In this document: positions 42,849-51,192 of the stretch, piece by piece
How the letters are laid out: each line of letters begins with the position of its first letter
How positions within the stretch are numbered: position 1 is the first letter of the stretch
Source of the DNA: JBDSKH01 sp035495435
GTDB lineage: Bacteria > Actinomycetota > Actinomycetes > Actinomycetales > Microbacteriaceae
Direction: 5' to 3'
DNA length: 64,000 bases
Assembly (NCBI GenBank): GCA_035495435.1
Contig: DATJFV010000037.1
Span: forward strand, 7,592-71,591
The notes under the pieces: generated by a model
Told to the model about the DNA's origin: nothing
The model's database searches: none
What the model saw: only the letters and a program-made list of their open reading frames with translations
Program-made: the position numbers and the translations under genes

Positions 42849-43618
42849 ACCCTCGCGAACGGTGAGAGCTGAGCGGCCGCGAGCCGCAGGTCGCTGATGA
42901 GCTGCCCGCGCAGTTCCGGTGTCGCACGCTGCGAGAGCAGCGTGGTGCTCACCGCGGTCGGCTGGTCATCGGTGGCGAGGGCGACCCCGAAGCAGGTGAC
43001 GCCGATGGTGTTCTCCTCTTCATCAACCGCGAAGCCGCGTTCGCGGATCGCGTGCAGATCACGGCGGAGGTCGTCGATCGTGCGGTGCGATCGCCGCGTC
43101 GGGCGCGGCATCGGCCCCAGCCCCGACAGGCGCTGCTCGAGTTCGTCGTCGGGCAGCGAGGCGAGCATCGCCTTGCCGAGCGAGGTCACGACGGCGGGAA
43201 GGCGGCGCCCGATGTCGCTCGCGAGCCGCACCTGCTGCTGACCGTCGTGCCGGGCGAGGTAGAGCACGTCGACGCCGTCGAGCACCGCCAGGAGGACGGT
43301 CTCGCCGCGGAGAACCGGCATCGCCGCTACCACACGGCGGAACTCCGCGACGAGATCTGTGGACGAGAGGACCGACTGGCCGATCTCGATGGCCTTGTAT
43401 CCGACCACCCAGCCGCCGTGGGTGCGGCGCACCATGCCGGCGGCTTCGAGGGTGACGAGCAGGTTGCAGACCGACGACTTCGCCAGGTGGGTGGCGGAGG
43501 CGACCTCGGTGATCGTGGCCGGCCCCCGACGGGCGGCGAGCGTCTCGAGCACCTGCACGGCGCGGAACGCCGCCGGGGCGGGAGTGTCGGAAGCCAGGGC
43601 GCCTGCCGTGAGCGTCAT
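42845..43618 (-). CDS. IclR-family regulator of the sugar-lactone operon
   Basis: A 257-residue IclR protein: RAVQVLETLAARRGPATITE, ATHLAKSSVCNLLVTLEAAG helix-turn-helix, and effector domain VLYLARHDGQQQVRLASDIG, TSLGKAMLASL and EENTIGVTCFGVAL. It is co-transcribed with the SMP-30 gene upstream and the transporter downstream by ATGA/GTGA junctions, so it probably regulates its own operon from the tandem sites at 44577-44619. Confidence 0.88.
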   Translation of the reverse strand: MTLTAGALASDTPAPAAFRAVQVLETLAARRGPATITEVASATHLAKSSVCNLLVTLEAAGMVRRTHGGWVVGYKAIEIGQSVLSSTDLVAEFRRVVAAMPVLRGETVLLAVLDGVDVLYLARHDGQQQVRLASDIGRRLPAVVTSLGKAMLASLPDDELEQRLSGLGPMPRPTRRSHRTIDDLRRDLHAIRERGFAVDEEENTIGVTCFGVALATDDQPTAVSTTLLSQRATPELRGQLISDLRLAAAQLSPFARV

Positions 43619-44544
43619 GAGTGCGCCCCCACCGGTCGCGCCGCCGCGGTGGTGAGCGTGTCGATCGCGTAGATGCTGGTGGTCGCGGCGATGAAGAGGG
43701 TGCGGCCGTCGGCGCCGCCGAAGCAGAGGTTGCCGACCGTCTCGGGCACCGGAATGCGAGCGATCAGCGCGCCCGACGGCGCGAACACCTGCACCGAGTC
43801 GCCGCTGGAGGACCAAACGCGACCCTCGGCGTCGACGCGGAACCCGTCGGCCACGCCCGGCTCGACGACGGCGAACACCCGGCGGTTCGTGCAGTGCCCG
43901 TCGGCACTGACGTCGTAGGCGACGATGTGGTGGTTGCCGGTGCCGTCGGTGCGCAGCGCGCGTGAGGTGTCGGAGACGTAGAGCACCGACTCGTCGGGCG
44001 AGAAGGCGAGGCCGTTCGGCTCCTCGATGTCGGTGACGACGGGCCGGATGTCACCGGTGCGCTCGTCGAATCGGAAGACGTGGTGCGCGCCGTATTCGCG
44101 CTCCCCCGGGTGCCCCTCGTGCGGCTGGATGATGCCGTACGGCGGGTCGGTGAACCAGATCGCACCGTCGGAGGCGACGACGACGTCGTTGGGCGAGTTG
44201 AGCCGGTGGCCCTGCCAGGCGTCGACGAGCGTGTGGACGGTGCCGTCGGCGGTCTCGCGTTCGATCGCGCGGCGTCCGTGCGAGCACTGGATGACGTCGC
44301 CGTTCAGGTCGAGGGTGCGGCCGTTGGTGAACTCCACGTCGGTGCGGTGAACGCGCAGTTCGCCGTCGGCGGGGTCGACCTCGAGGATGCGGTTGCCGGG
44401 GATGTCGCTCCAGCGCAGGACGCCCGCTGCGGGGATCCAGCACGGCCCCTCGGACCAGGTGGCGCCGGTGGTGACGCGGGTGACGGAGGCGCCGGCAGGA
44501 ACGAGTCCTGCCGCTGCCGCGACGTCAGCGCCGATGCCGATCAT
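43615..44544 (-). CDS. SMP-30/gluconolactonase-family lactonase
   Basis: A 309-residue six-bladed propeller. Metal-binding family motifs are present: WSEGPCW (Glu), LNSPNDVVV (Asn), EPNGLAFSPDE (Asn) and VADGFRVD (Asp). It hydrolyses sugar lactones to aldonic acids, here without a signal peptide, so inside the cell. GGAGG precedes the ATG. First gene of the operon with IclR and an RbsABC-type importer, which suggests that the imported compound is a lactone or is oxidised to one. Confidence 0.88.
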   Translation of the reverse strand: MIGIGADVAAAAGLVPAGASVTRVTTGATWSEGPCWIPAAGVLRWSDIPGNRILEVDPADGELRVHRTDVEFTNGRTLDLNGDVIQCSHGRRAIERETADGTVHTLVDAWQGHRLNSPNDVVVASDGAIWFTDPPYGIIQPHEGHPGEREYGAHHVFRFDERTGDIRPVVTDIEEPNGLAFSPDESVLYVSDTSRALRTDGTGNHHIVAYDVSADGHCTNRRVFAVVEPGVADGFRVDAEGRVWSSSGDSVQVFAPSGALIARIPVPETVGNLCFGGADGRTLFIAATTSIYAIDTLTTAAARPVGAHS

Positions 44545-44576
44545 GACAACCTCCGTGGTTCAGCACAGTAAACCAA

Positions 44577-44619
44577 GTTCAACGTGTCGAACGCAATGCG
44601 ATCGTTCGAAACCTCGAAC
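44577..44619. promoter_or_regulatory. Tandem GTTC-N8-GAAC sites upstream of the SMP-30 operon
   Basis: Two 16-bp sites of form GTTC-N8-GAAC (44577-44592 and 44604-44619) lie 27 bp apart centre to centre, followed by a GGTTCAAAG half-site. They stand before the minus-strand SMP-30 gene. Related TTGAAC/GTTCAA arms occur at 47217-47233. Candidate sites for the IclR protein encoded at 42845. Confidence 0.5.
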
Positions 44620-44644
44620 CCGGTTCAAAGTCTGCCGCGCCGGC

Positions 44645-45676
44645 TCAGAACGCGAGCAGCACCTTCGCCGACCGCTGCGAATCGCGGGCCGTCTCGAAGG
44701 CGTCGAGCATGTCGGCGACCGGGTAGGTGTGGCTGATCACCGCCGAGACATCGAGCGACCCGTCCGCGAGGGCGGCGATCACCTCGTCGATCTCGTCGTT
44801 GAAGCGGAAGGATCCGGCGAGCTCCAGCTCACGGGTGATCGCGAGCGAGATCAGCGCCGGCTGCTCACCGGAGGGAAGCAGCCCGACCATCACGACGCGG
44901 CCACCGCGGGTTGCGGCGCGCACCGCCGACGCCAGCCCGCGCGGACTCCCCGACACCTCGAACACCACATCCGCATCCGCCGTCGCGATGCCCTCGGCAT
45001 CCGAAGCGAGGATCGTCTCGGTCGCGCCGAGTTCGCGCGCACGGGCCAGCGGCGCATCGTGCATGTCGACCGCGACGATCTGGGCCGCACCGTGGTGCGC
45101 GAGGACGGCGATGACGAGCAGGCCGATCGGCCCGCAGCCGACCACGAGTGCGCGCTTGCCGCGGATCTCGCCGCCGCGGCCGACCGCGTGCCAGGCCACG
45201 CTCGCCGGCTCGATCAGGGCGGCGCGCTCGAGCGGGAGGTCCGCCGGAAGCTGCCGCAGCATCCGGGTCGGCAGCGCGACGCGTCGCGCGAAAGCGCCCT
45301 CGGTGTGCGGGAAGCGCGCCGCGCTGCCGAGGTAGGTGCCGCCCGGCGACAGGTTGGGCCGGTCGGCGGGGAAGCGGGAGCCGTCGCCCGGGCCGGGCGT
45401 GGCGGGGTGCACCGCGACGGGGGTACCCACCGCGGGCCCGGAGCCGTCGGCGGCGGCCACCGCCACGACGCCCACCACCTCGTGACCGAGCACCATGGGT
45501 GCCTTGAGGATCGACTCACCCGCGGCGCCGTGCTGCCAGTAGTGCAGGTCGGAGCCGCAGATGCCACCGAAGGCGATCGCGACGACCGCCTCGTCGGGCG
45601 CCGCCGCGGGCTCGGGCAGGGTGTCGAGACGAAGGTCGTCCGTGCCGTGGACGACGACGGCGAGGTTGTCGGTCAT
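44645..45676 (-). CDS. Zinc-type alcohol dehydrogenase, L-idonate 5-dehydrogenase-like, lacking structural-zinc cysteines
   Basis: A 343-residue MDR enzyme. Catalytic zinc ligands Cys40 (GGICGSDLHYW), His65-Glu66 (LGHEVVG) and Glu156 (LIEPASVAW) remain. NAD fold GCGPIGLLVIAVLAHHG. GSAARFPHTEGAF aligns with the GSAMYFPHVDGGF of E. coli IdnD. The four-cysteine lobe that holds structural zinc in this family is absent (residues 88-112 contain no cysteine). It should interconvert L-idonate and 5-ketogluconate or a related polyol/acid. Overlaps the FAH-family gene by ATGA. Confidence 0.82.
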   Translation of the reverse strand: MTDNLAVVVHGTDDLRLDTLPEPAAAPDEAVVAIAFGGICGSDLHYWQHGAAGESILKAPMVLGHEVVGVVAVAAADGSGPAVGTPVAVHPATPGPGDGSRFPADRPNLSPGGTYLGSAARFPHTEGAFARRVALPTRMLRQLPADLPLERAALIEPASVAWHAVGRGGEIRGKRALVVGCGPIGLLVIAVLAHHGAAQIVAVDMHDAPLARARELGATETILASDAEGIATADADVVFEVSGSPRGLASAVRAATRGGRVVMVGLLPSGEQPALISLAITRELELAGSFRFNDEIDEVIAALADGSLDVSAVISHTYPVADMLDAFETARDSQRSAKVLLAF

Positions 45677-46419
45677 GATCGCTCCTCGGCGACGGGGTTC
45701 GAGAGGGTGCCGATGCCCGGGAAGTCGAGCTCGATGAGATCTCCCGGTTCGACCGGCACGAAGGTCGCGGGCGCGCCGGTCATGATGACGTCGCCGGCAT
45801 CGAGCTCGAGCCACGAGGTCGCGTAGGCGATGCTCTCGGCCACCGTCGACTGCAGGCGCGCCGTGTTGGAAGCGGCCCGCAGCTCGCCGTTCACCCGCAC
45901 GAGCATGTCGATCGCCTCGGGGTCGGCGACCTCGGTCTCGATCCAGGGGCCGAGCGGCGTGTAACCGCGCCCCGCCTTCGGCTCGAAGTTGCGCTCGTCG
46001 ATCGGCACCCGGTCCATGCTGGTCACGTCGTTGGCGATCGTGTACCCGAGCACCACGTCGAAGGCGTCCTCGATGCTCACCCGCCAGGCGGGCCGGCCGA
46101 TCACGACGGCGAGTTCGCCTTCGATGTTGACCTGCCCCAGGTCGCGTCGCGCGGCGATCGGCACCCCCGGTCCGATGACCGTCCGGGTCGATTTCAGCCA
46201 GGCCTGAATCGGCAGCACGTGCTCGCGCAGCGCCTTGTTGTGCGCGATGCCCACCACGACCCGCGGCTCGACCGGGGCGAGCAGCGTCGCGTCGAGTGCG
46301 ACGACCTCACCGGTCTCGACCGGGTCGGGCGCGAGCAGGTCGTCGACGATGTGCCAGCCGTCTGCCGCCTGGACGGCGGGCCGGGGACCGTTCGGGGTGT
46401 CGACGCGCGCGAGCCTCAT
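45673..46419 (-). CDS. Fumarylacetoacetate hydrolase-family protein
   Basis: A 248-residue FAH-fold enzyme. The metal-binding EGELAVVIGR supplies two Glu, and YTIANDVTSMD the Asp. GDVIMTGAP and PGDLIELDFPGIGTLSNPV are typical. Relatives split 2,4-diketo-3-deoxy sugar acids to pyruvate and a hydroxy acid, or decarboxylate oxaloacetate-like acids. Among IdnD-, IdnO- and reductase-like neighbours, a sugar-acid role is likely. Ends in ATGA overlap with the dehydrogenase gene; starts 15 bp after the SDR stop. Confidence 0.85.
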   Translation of the reverse strand: MRLARVDTPNGPRPAVQAADGWHIVDDLLAPDPVETGEVVALDATLLAPVEPRVVVGIAHNKALREHVLPIQAWLKSTRTVIGPGVPIAARRDLGQVNIEGELAVVIGRPAWRVSIEDAFDVVLGYTIANDVTSMDRVPIDERNFEPKAGRGYTPLGPWIETEVADPEAIDMLVRVNGELRAASNTARLQSTVAESIAYATSWLELDAGDVIMTGAPATFVPVEPGDLIELDFPGIGTLSNPVAEERS

Positions 46420-46434
46420 CGGCGCGGCCCGTGC

Positions 46435-47196
46435 TCAGACAACGGCGGTCATCCCGCCGTCGACGAAGATGACCTGCCCGTTGACGAAGTCGGATGCCGG
46501 CGAGGCCAGGAAGAGCAGCGTGCCGACCAGCTCGCGCGTCTCGCCCCAGCGCCCGGCGGGCGTGCGCTTGGCCACCCATGCCGAGAACTCCGGATCATCG
46601 ACCAGCGCCTGGGTGAGTTCGGTCGCGAAGTAGCCGGGCGCGAGCGCGTTCACCTGGATGCCGCTGCCGGCCAGGTCGGCGCACATGCCGCGGGTGAGCA
46701 TCGCGATGCCGCCCTTGGTGGCCGCGTAGGGGGTGATGCCGGGGCGGCCGAGACGGCTCTGCACCGAGCCGATGTTGATGATCTTGCCCGACCCGCGCGC
46801 CACCATGCCGCGGGCGACCGCCTGCCCGACCAGGAACGCACTGGTCAGGTTGGTGGCGACCAGTTCGTTCCAGTCGGCGACGGTGAAGTCGAGGAAGGGC
46901 GCTCGCCGCTGCATGCCGGCGTTGTTGACCAGGATGCCGAGGGGCGCCTCGTCCTCGATCGCCGCGATCCCCGCGACCACCGCATCCGGGTCGGTCACGT
47001 CGAACGAGGCTCCGAGCGTCGTGGCGCCGGTCTGTTCCAGCTCGGCGCGGACCCGGTCGATCGCCGACTGGTCGCGCCCGTGGATGACGACGCGGGCGCC
47101 GGCCTGGGCGAGACCCTCGGCGAGGGCGCGGCCGATGCCGCGCGTGGATCCGGTGACGAGGGCGGTGGTGCCGGCGACGTCGAAGAGGTCGAGCAT
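46435..47196 (-). CDS. SDR, 5-keto-gluconate reductase (IdnO)-like
   Basis: A 253-residue SDR: TGSTRGIGRALAEGLAQAGA, NNAGMQRRAPF (the PMQRRxPF segment is typical of gluconate 5-dehydrogenases), IGSVQSRLGRPGITPYAATK with catalytic Ser-Tyr-Lys, and GYFATELTQALVDDPEF. It should reduce 5-ketogluconate to D-gluconate or act on a similar acid. A leaderless promoter overlapping a perfect palindrome lies directly upstream. Operon partners: FAH and IdnD-like genes. Confidence 0.86.
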   Translation of the reverse strand: MLDLFDVAGTTALVTGSTRGIGRALAEGLAQAGARVVIHGRDQSAIDRVRAELEQTGATTLGASFDVTDPDAVVAGIAAIEDEAPLGILVNNAGMQRRAPFLDFTVADWNELVATNLTSAFLVGQAVARGMVARGSGKIINIGSVQSRLGRPGITPYAATKGGIAMLTRGMCADLAGSGIQVNALAPGYFATELTQALVDDPEFSAWVAKRTPAGRWGETRELVGTLLFLASPASDFVNGQVIFVDGGMTAVV

Positions 47197-47203
47197 GGCG
47201 CCC

Positions 47204-47233
47204 ACCGTAACACTGTGTTGAACGCAGTTCAAC
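47204..47233 (-). promoter_or_regulatory. Leaderless promoter with 17-bp palindromic operator before the IdnO-like gene
   Basis: GTTGAACGCAGTTCAAC (47217-47233) is a perfect palindrome about a 3-bp centre. On the minus strand TTGAAC (-35, complement of 47227-47232), 17 bp and TACGGT (-10, complement of 47204-47209) precede the ATG by 7 nt, so the operator covers the -35. The core GAACGCAGTTC recurs at 49167-49177. The nearby IclR protein (47229-48023), whose last bases overlap the site, is the likely repressor. Confidence 0.65.
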
Positions 47234-48023
47234 GAGTTGTACTGTTGTCCGTCCCGATCAGCAGAGGGTTCGACAACTGCGCGACGACCGCGGCGAGTTC
47301 GACGAGGATCGCGTCGCGATGAGCCGCAGAGGGCTCGACCAGCGAGACGCCCAGCGCCAGAGCCGACTCGCCGCTCGCACGCGGCGGGATCACGCGTGCC
47401 AGCCCGACCACACCGGGGTGCACCTCGCCCTCATCGAGCGCGTAGCCGCGCTCGCGCACCAGGTCGAGCTTGCGCTGCAAGGCCGGCAGATCGGCGGTGC
47501 TGCGCTCGGTGCGCTTCGGGAACGCCGCCGGCGAGGCGAACCGGGCAGCCACCTCCTCCGGCGGGAGGAGGCTCAGCAGCGCATTGCCGACAGCCGTCGG
47601 GGCCGCCGGGAAGCGATCGCCGATGCTCGCCGTCAGGCGAAGCGGCGCCCGCCCCTCGTGACGGGCGAGGTACAGCACCTCGGTGCCGTCGAGCACCGCG
47701 ATCTGCATCAGCTCATGGCTGAGGAGCGGGGATTCGGCCGCCAGCCGATAGAACTCGCGCACCTGGTCGAACGAGGCGATGTAGGCGCCCCCGAGCTCGA
47801 CGGTGCGACGACCCAGCACGAATCCGCCGTCCCGCCGCTGGATCAGGCCGTTCTCTTCGAGCACCACGCAGAGGTTCGACGTGGACGACTTCGCCGCGCC
47901 GATCGCGCGCGCGATCTCGCTGAGTGCCATCGGGTGGCCGTGCGCGTCGGCGAGCAGACCGAGGATGCGGATCGACCGGGTGACCGCGGGCGCGGGATCG
48001 CGTTCCGATGCGGCGTCGCTCAC
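47229..48023 (-). CDS. IclR-family regulator of the sugar-acid genes
   Basis: A 264-residue IclR protein: RSIRILGLLADAHGHPMALS, ARAIGAAKSSTSNLCVVLEE HTH, and effector domain VLYLARHEGRAPLRLTASIG, AVGNALLSLL and EGEVHPGVVGLA. The GTG at 48021-48023 is chosen because AAGGAG lies 4 nt upstream. Its 3' end overlaps the palindrome in front of the IdnO-like gene. It probably controls that promoter and the plus-strand reductase gene at 49193, which carries the same core site. Confidence 0.88.
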   Translation of the reverse strand: MSDAASERDPAPAVTRSIRILGLLADAHGHPMALSEIARAIGAAKSSTSNLCVVLEENGLIQRRDGGFVLGRRTVELGGAYIASFDQVREFYRLAAESPLLSHELMQIAVLDGTEVLYLARHEGRAPLRLTASIGDRFPAAPTAVGNALLSLLPPEEVAARFASPAAFPKRTERSTADLPALQRKLDLVRERGYALDEGEVHPGVVGLARVIPPRASGESALALGVSLVEPSAAHRDAILVELAAVVAQLSNPLLIGTDNSTTR

Positions 48024-48036
48024 GGCACTCCTTGGC

Positions 48037-49095
48037 TCAGTAGAACTCCACAGTATCCACCACGTTGACCATCGGCTCACCATTGAGGAACCGGGTCGCG
48101 TTGTCCGCGAACAACTCGGCGATGCGACGCTCTTCCGCATCGTTGAGCGCCGCGGTGTGCGGGCTGATCAGCACGTTGGGCAGGTCCCAGAGCGGGCTGG
48201 CGGGGTCGAGCGGCTCGTCGGCGACGACATCGAGCGCGGCGAATCCGACCCGGCCCGAACGCAGCGCCTCGATCAGCACCGGCTCGTCGATGACCGTCCC
48301 GCGACCGACGTTGACGATCGTCGCACCGGGCTTGAGCGCCGCGAAGAAGTCGGCGCCGAGCAGACCGGTGGTGCCCGCCGTTCCCGGCAGGGTGGTGACC
48401 ACCGCATCCGACACGGCAGCGGCATCCGCGATGCCCGCAGCATCGACCACCCGATCGACGCCGGGGACGGCGCTCGCCGACCGGCTCGAGCCGATCACGG
48501 TCGCGCCGAGCGCCGACAGCTTGCGGGCGACTTCGCGCCCGATGCCCCCGAGGCCGAGTACCAGTACGGTCTGCTCCTCCAGCTGGGCCATCGTCCACCG
48601 GCCGGACCATTCGTGCGCACGCTGCTGCGCGATGAGGCGGGGCAGCGTCTTCGCACCGGCGAGCAGGCCGAACAGCGCGAACTCGGCCAGCGGCCCGCCG
48701 TGCACCCCGGCGGAGGTGGTGAACGCCACGCGCTGCAGCTCGTCCTGCGTCAGTTCCGCGGCCGCGACCTGCCCGCCCCCGCCGGCGGCCATGATCTGCA
48801 CCCAGCGCAGTGCGGGGTTGGCCCGGATGGTGCGGGTGAGCGCCGCCGGATCGACATCCGGGATGCCGTAGAGCACCTCGGCCGAATCGATCAGCGCCTC
48901 GAAGCGCGCCTGCTGCTCGGGGGTGCGGCGGAACGCGGGGTCGCCGGCGAAATCGGCGGCGTGCCGCATCGGAGGAAGAAGGGACTGGTCCCGGATGAGG
49001 TCGATTCTCGGCTCGCGCTCCTCGATCATGCGGCAGAGTGCTTCCGGGAGCGGCGTTGCGACGACCGCGCGGAGCCGTGAAGAGGATGCGGCCAC
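48037..49095 (-). CDS. D-2-hydroxyacid dehydrogenase (GhrB/SerA-type)
   Basis: About 352 residues. NAD fold VLVLGLGGIGREVARKLSAL; catalytic Arg in VNVGRGTVIDE, Glu in DVVADEPLDP and His in ISPHTAA. Such enzymes reduce glyoxylate, hydroxypyruvate or 2-ketogluconate. In this locus reduction of a keto sugar acid is likely. The GTG at 49093-49095 preceded by AAAGGG is preferred; the frame also opens with a TTG five codons earlier. Divergent from the GarR-like gene. Confidence 0.85.
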   Translation of the reverse strand: MAASSSRLRAVVATPLPEALCRMIEEREPRIDLIRDQSLLPPMRHAADFAGDPAFRRTPEQQARFEALIDSAEVLYGIPDVDPAALTRTIRANPALRWVQIMAAGGGGQVAAAELTQDELQRVAFTTSAGVHGGPLAEFALFGLLAGAKTLPRLIAQQRAHEWSGRWTMAQLEEQTVLVLGLGGIGREVARKLSALGATVIGSSRSASAVPGVDRVVDAAGIADAAAVSDAVVTTLPGTAGTTGLLGADFFAALKPGATIVNVGRGTVIDEPVLIEALRSGRVGFAALDVVADEPLDPASPLWDLPNVLISPHTAALNDAEERRIAELFADNATRFLNGEPMVNVVDTVEFY

Positions 49096-49166
49096 CAGGA
49101 ACCCTTTCAATGAGAGGCCGGGCGCTCATGCAGCACGATCGACCGATCGACATTATTCACCCTAAT

Positions 49167-49185
49167 GAACGCAGTTCGCTATGGT
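49167..49185 (+). promoter_or_regulatory. Operator core and leaderless -10 of the GarR-like gene
   Basis: GAACGCAGTTC (49167-49177) repeats the core of the palindrome at 47217-47233. TATGGT (49180-49185) follows and is 7 nt before the ATG at 49193. The stretch TATGGTGGACGCC is nearly the same as TACGGTGGGCGCC before the IdnO-like gene, so both promoters seem to share one design and probably one regulator. Confidence 0.6.
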
Positions 49186-49192
49186 GGACGCC

Positions 49193-50107
49193 ATGACGAG
49201 CCTGCCGGGTGTGGTCGGAGTGATCGGACTGGGCGTCATGGGGCGCCCGATGACCGCCAATCTGCTGCGCGGGGCAACCGGCGCGACGCAGGTGCGGGTG
49301 CACCACCGGACGCCGGACCGGGTGCAGGATCTGGTCGACGCGGGCGCCGTCTTCAGCACCACACCGCGCGAACTGGCCGCAGGCGCAGACGTCGTGCTGC
49401 TCATGCTGCCCGATCTGCCGCAGGTCGACGAGGTGCTGGCCGGCCCCGACGGCATCCTGGCCGGGGTGACCGAGCCGCTCGTCCTGGTGATCGGCTCGAC
49501 CTCCTCCGCCGGCGACATCCGCACGCTCGCCCAGCGCCTGACCGATCAGACCGCGGGTCTGGTGTCGGTGATCGACGCTCCGGTGAGCGGCGGCGAAGAC
49601 GGCGCCATCGCGGGCACGCTCGCGATCATGGTCGGTGGTGAGCCGGATGCCGTGGTCACCGCATTGCCGGTGCTCTCGACCATGGGCACACCCGTGCACC
49701 TCGGGCCCCTCGGCGCGGGGGAGATCGCGAAGTACTGCAACCAGTTGATCGTCGCCTCGACCATCATGGCGATCGGCGAAGCCGCCGTGCTGGCCGAGCG
49801 CAGCGGCCTCGACCTCCAGGCGATGTTCGACCTGCTGCGGGGTGGCTACGCCGGCAGCCGCGTGCTCGAGACACGCGCACAACGCGTCATCGACGAGGAC
49901 TACAGCCCCTCGGGGGTGGCGAAGTACATGGTCAAGGACCTGTCGTTCGCCATGGACGAGGCCCGCGCGAACGGGACCGCCTCGTCGCTGACCGACGCGC
50001 TGTCGGCGCTGTTCGAGGACCTGGTCGCGCGCGGGTTCGGCGACGACGACATCGCGGTCACGCGGCGGTACGTCGAATCCCGCAGCGAAAGCGCCGCGCC
50101 GCACTGA
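49193..50107 (+). CDS. 3-hydroxyisobutyrate/tartronate-semialdehyde reductase-family dehydrogenase (GarR-like)
   Basis: A 304-residue beta-hydroxyacid dehydrogenase. GVIGLGVMGRPM cofactor loop with HHRTPDR (Arg suggests NADP), IDAPVSGGEDGA substrate loop and catalytic Lys180 in GAGEIAKYCNQ. It interconverts tartronate semialdehyde and glycerate, or 3-hydroxyisobutyrate and its semialdehyde. Sugar-acid context favours the former. Leaderless start, with an in-frame ATG at 49181 less likely because it lies within the -10 box. Confidence 0.86.
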   Translation: MTSLPGVVGVIGLGVMGRPMTANLLRGATGATQVRVHHRTPDRVQDLVDAGAVFSTTPRELAAGADVVLLMLPDLPQVDEVLAGPDGILAGVTEPLVLVIGSTSSAGDIRTLAQRLTDQTAGLVSVIDAPVSGGEDGAIAGTLAIMVGGEPDAVVTALPVLSTMGTPVHLGPLGAGEIAKYCNQLIVASTIMAIGEAAVLAERSGLDLQAMFDLLRGGYAGSRVLETRAQRVIDEDYSPSGVAKYMVKDLSFAMDEARANGTASSLTDALSALFEDLVARGFGDDDIAVTRRYVESRSESAAPH

Positions 50108-50172
50108 TCCGAGCGCCGAGGGGTGAGCCGGTCGGAACAAATACGATTGGCTCAGGTCCGAGGAGGTTCAGC

Positions 50173-51180
50173 GTGGTCACGATGAGCGACGTCGCGCGCG
50201 TCGCGAACGTGTCGCAGAGCACCGTGTCGCACGTCATCAACGGCACCCGGCGGGTCAACCCCGAGACCGAGCAGGCGGTGCGTGCGGCGATCGAGTCCAC
50301 GGGCTACGCCGGCGATGACATCGCCCGCTCGCTGCGCACCGGCACCACGGAGACGATCGGCCTGGCGATGTCGGCCATCTCCAACCCGTACTTCGGCGAC
50401 GTCGTCCATGCCATGGAACGCGGCGCGACCGACAAGGGGTACAGCCTCGTGCTGACCGACACCCACGACGATCCGGAGCAGGAGCTGCGCGCCGTGCGCG
50501 AACTGGTCTCCCATCGGGTGGATGCGGTGGTGCTGGCCCCATCGGCACAGCCGGAACGCGCCTTCGCCCTGCTGGCCGCGCGCGACATCCCGGTCGTCGT
50601 CGTCGACCGGGTGCCGCACGAGACGCGCCCCCGGACGGACGCGATCGGCGTGAGCAACGTCGAGCCGGTGGCCGCACTGGTCGACCACCTCGCCGGTCAC
50701 GGTCACCGGCGGATCGGCCTCGTCGCCCCCCGGCAGGGCATCATCACCACCGAGGAGCGGGTCGAGGGATACCGGCTCGGAATGGAACGCAACGGCCTGG
50801 TCGCGGACCCGTCGCTGATCGTCCACGGCGGGTCGGTCGACGAAGACGACACCGCCCGCGGAATCGGCGCGCTGCTCGACTCCGCCGATCCCCCGACCGC
50901 CCTGGTGCTCGGCAACAACGTGATCACCATCGCCGCGATCGCCGCACTGCGGGATCGCGGACTGACGCCCCCGGTGGGGATCGCCACCGCGTCGTTCGAC
51001 GACTTCCCCTGGGCCGACTACTTCCACCCCCGTCTGACGGCGATGTCGCAGCCGGTCGACGAGCTCGGTTCACGGGCGATCCGGATGCTGCTGGATCGCA
51101 TCGCCCAACCCGACCTGCCCGCGCGGCACATCCGTCTGGAACCGACACTCCGCATCCGCGAGTCGTGCGGGTGCGCCTGA
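50173..51180 (+). CDS. LacI-family transcriptional regulator
   Basis: A 335-residue LacI protein: HTH MSDVARVANVSQSTVSHVIN and hinge YAGDDIARSLRTGTT, then a sugar-binding domain (IGLAMSAISNPYFGDVVHAM, VVVVDRVPHE, GHRRIGLVAPRQG, TASFDDFPWADYFHPRLTAM). AGGAGG stands 6 nt before the GTG. It is about half identical in visible motifs to the LacI protein at 52136-53164 (same ISNPYFGDVVHA and FDDFPWAD strings), so the two are recent paralogs. Likely regulates the sugar importer; the 30-bp palindrome at 58660 is a candidate target. Confidence 0.9.
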   Translation: MVTMSDVARVANVSQSTVSHVINGTRRVNPETEQAVRAAIESTGYAGDDIARSLRTGTTETIGLAMSAISNPYFGDVVHAMERGATDKGYSLVLTDTHDDPEQELRAVRELVSHRVDAVVLAPSAQPERAFALLAARDIPVVVVDRVPHETRPRTDAIGVSNVEPVAALVDHLAGHGHRRIGLVAPRQGIITTEERVEGYRLGMERNGLVADPSLIVHGGSVDEDDTARGIGALLDSADPPTALVLGNNVITIAAIAALRDRGLTPPVGIATASFDDFPWADYFHPRLTAMSQPVDELGSRAIRMLLDRIAQPDLPARHIRLEPTLRIRESCGCA

Positions 51181-51192
51181 GTCCGGTCAGGC
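51175..51192. terminator. Small hairpin between convergent lacI and epimerase genes
   Basis: GCCTGA-N6-TCAGGC, a perfect 6-bp stem spanning the stop of the plus-strand LacI gene and the stop of the minus-strand epimerase gene. It may act in both directions. Short, so only a weak call. Confidence 0.35.
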
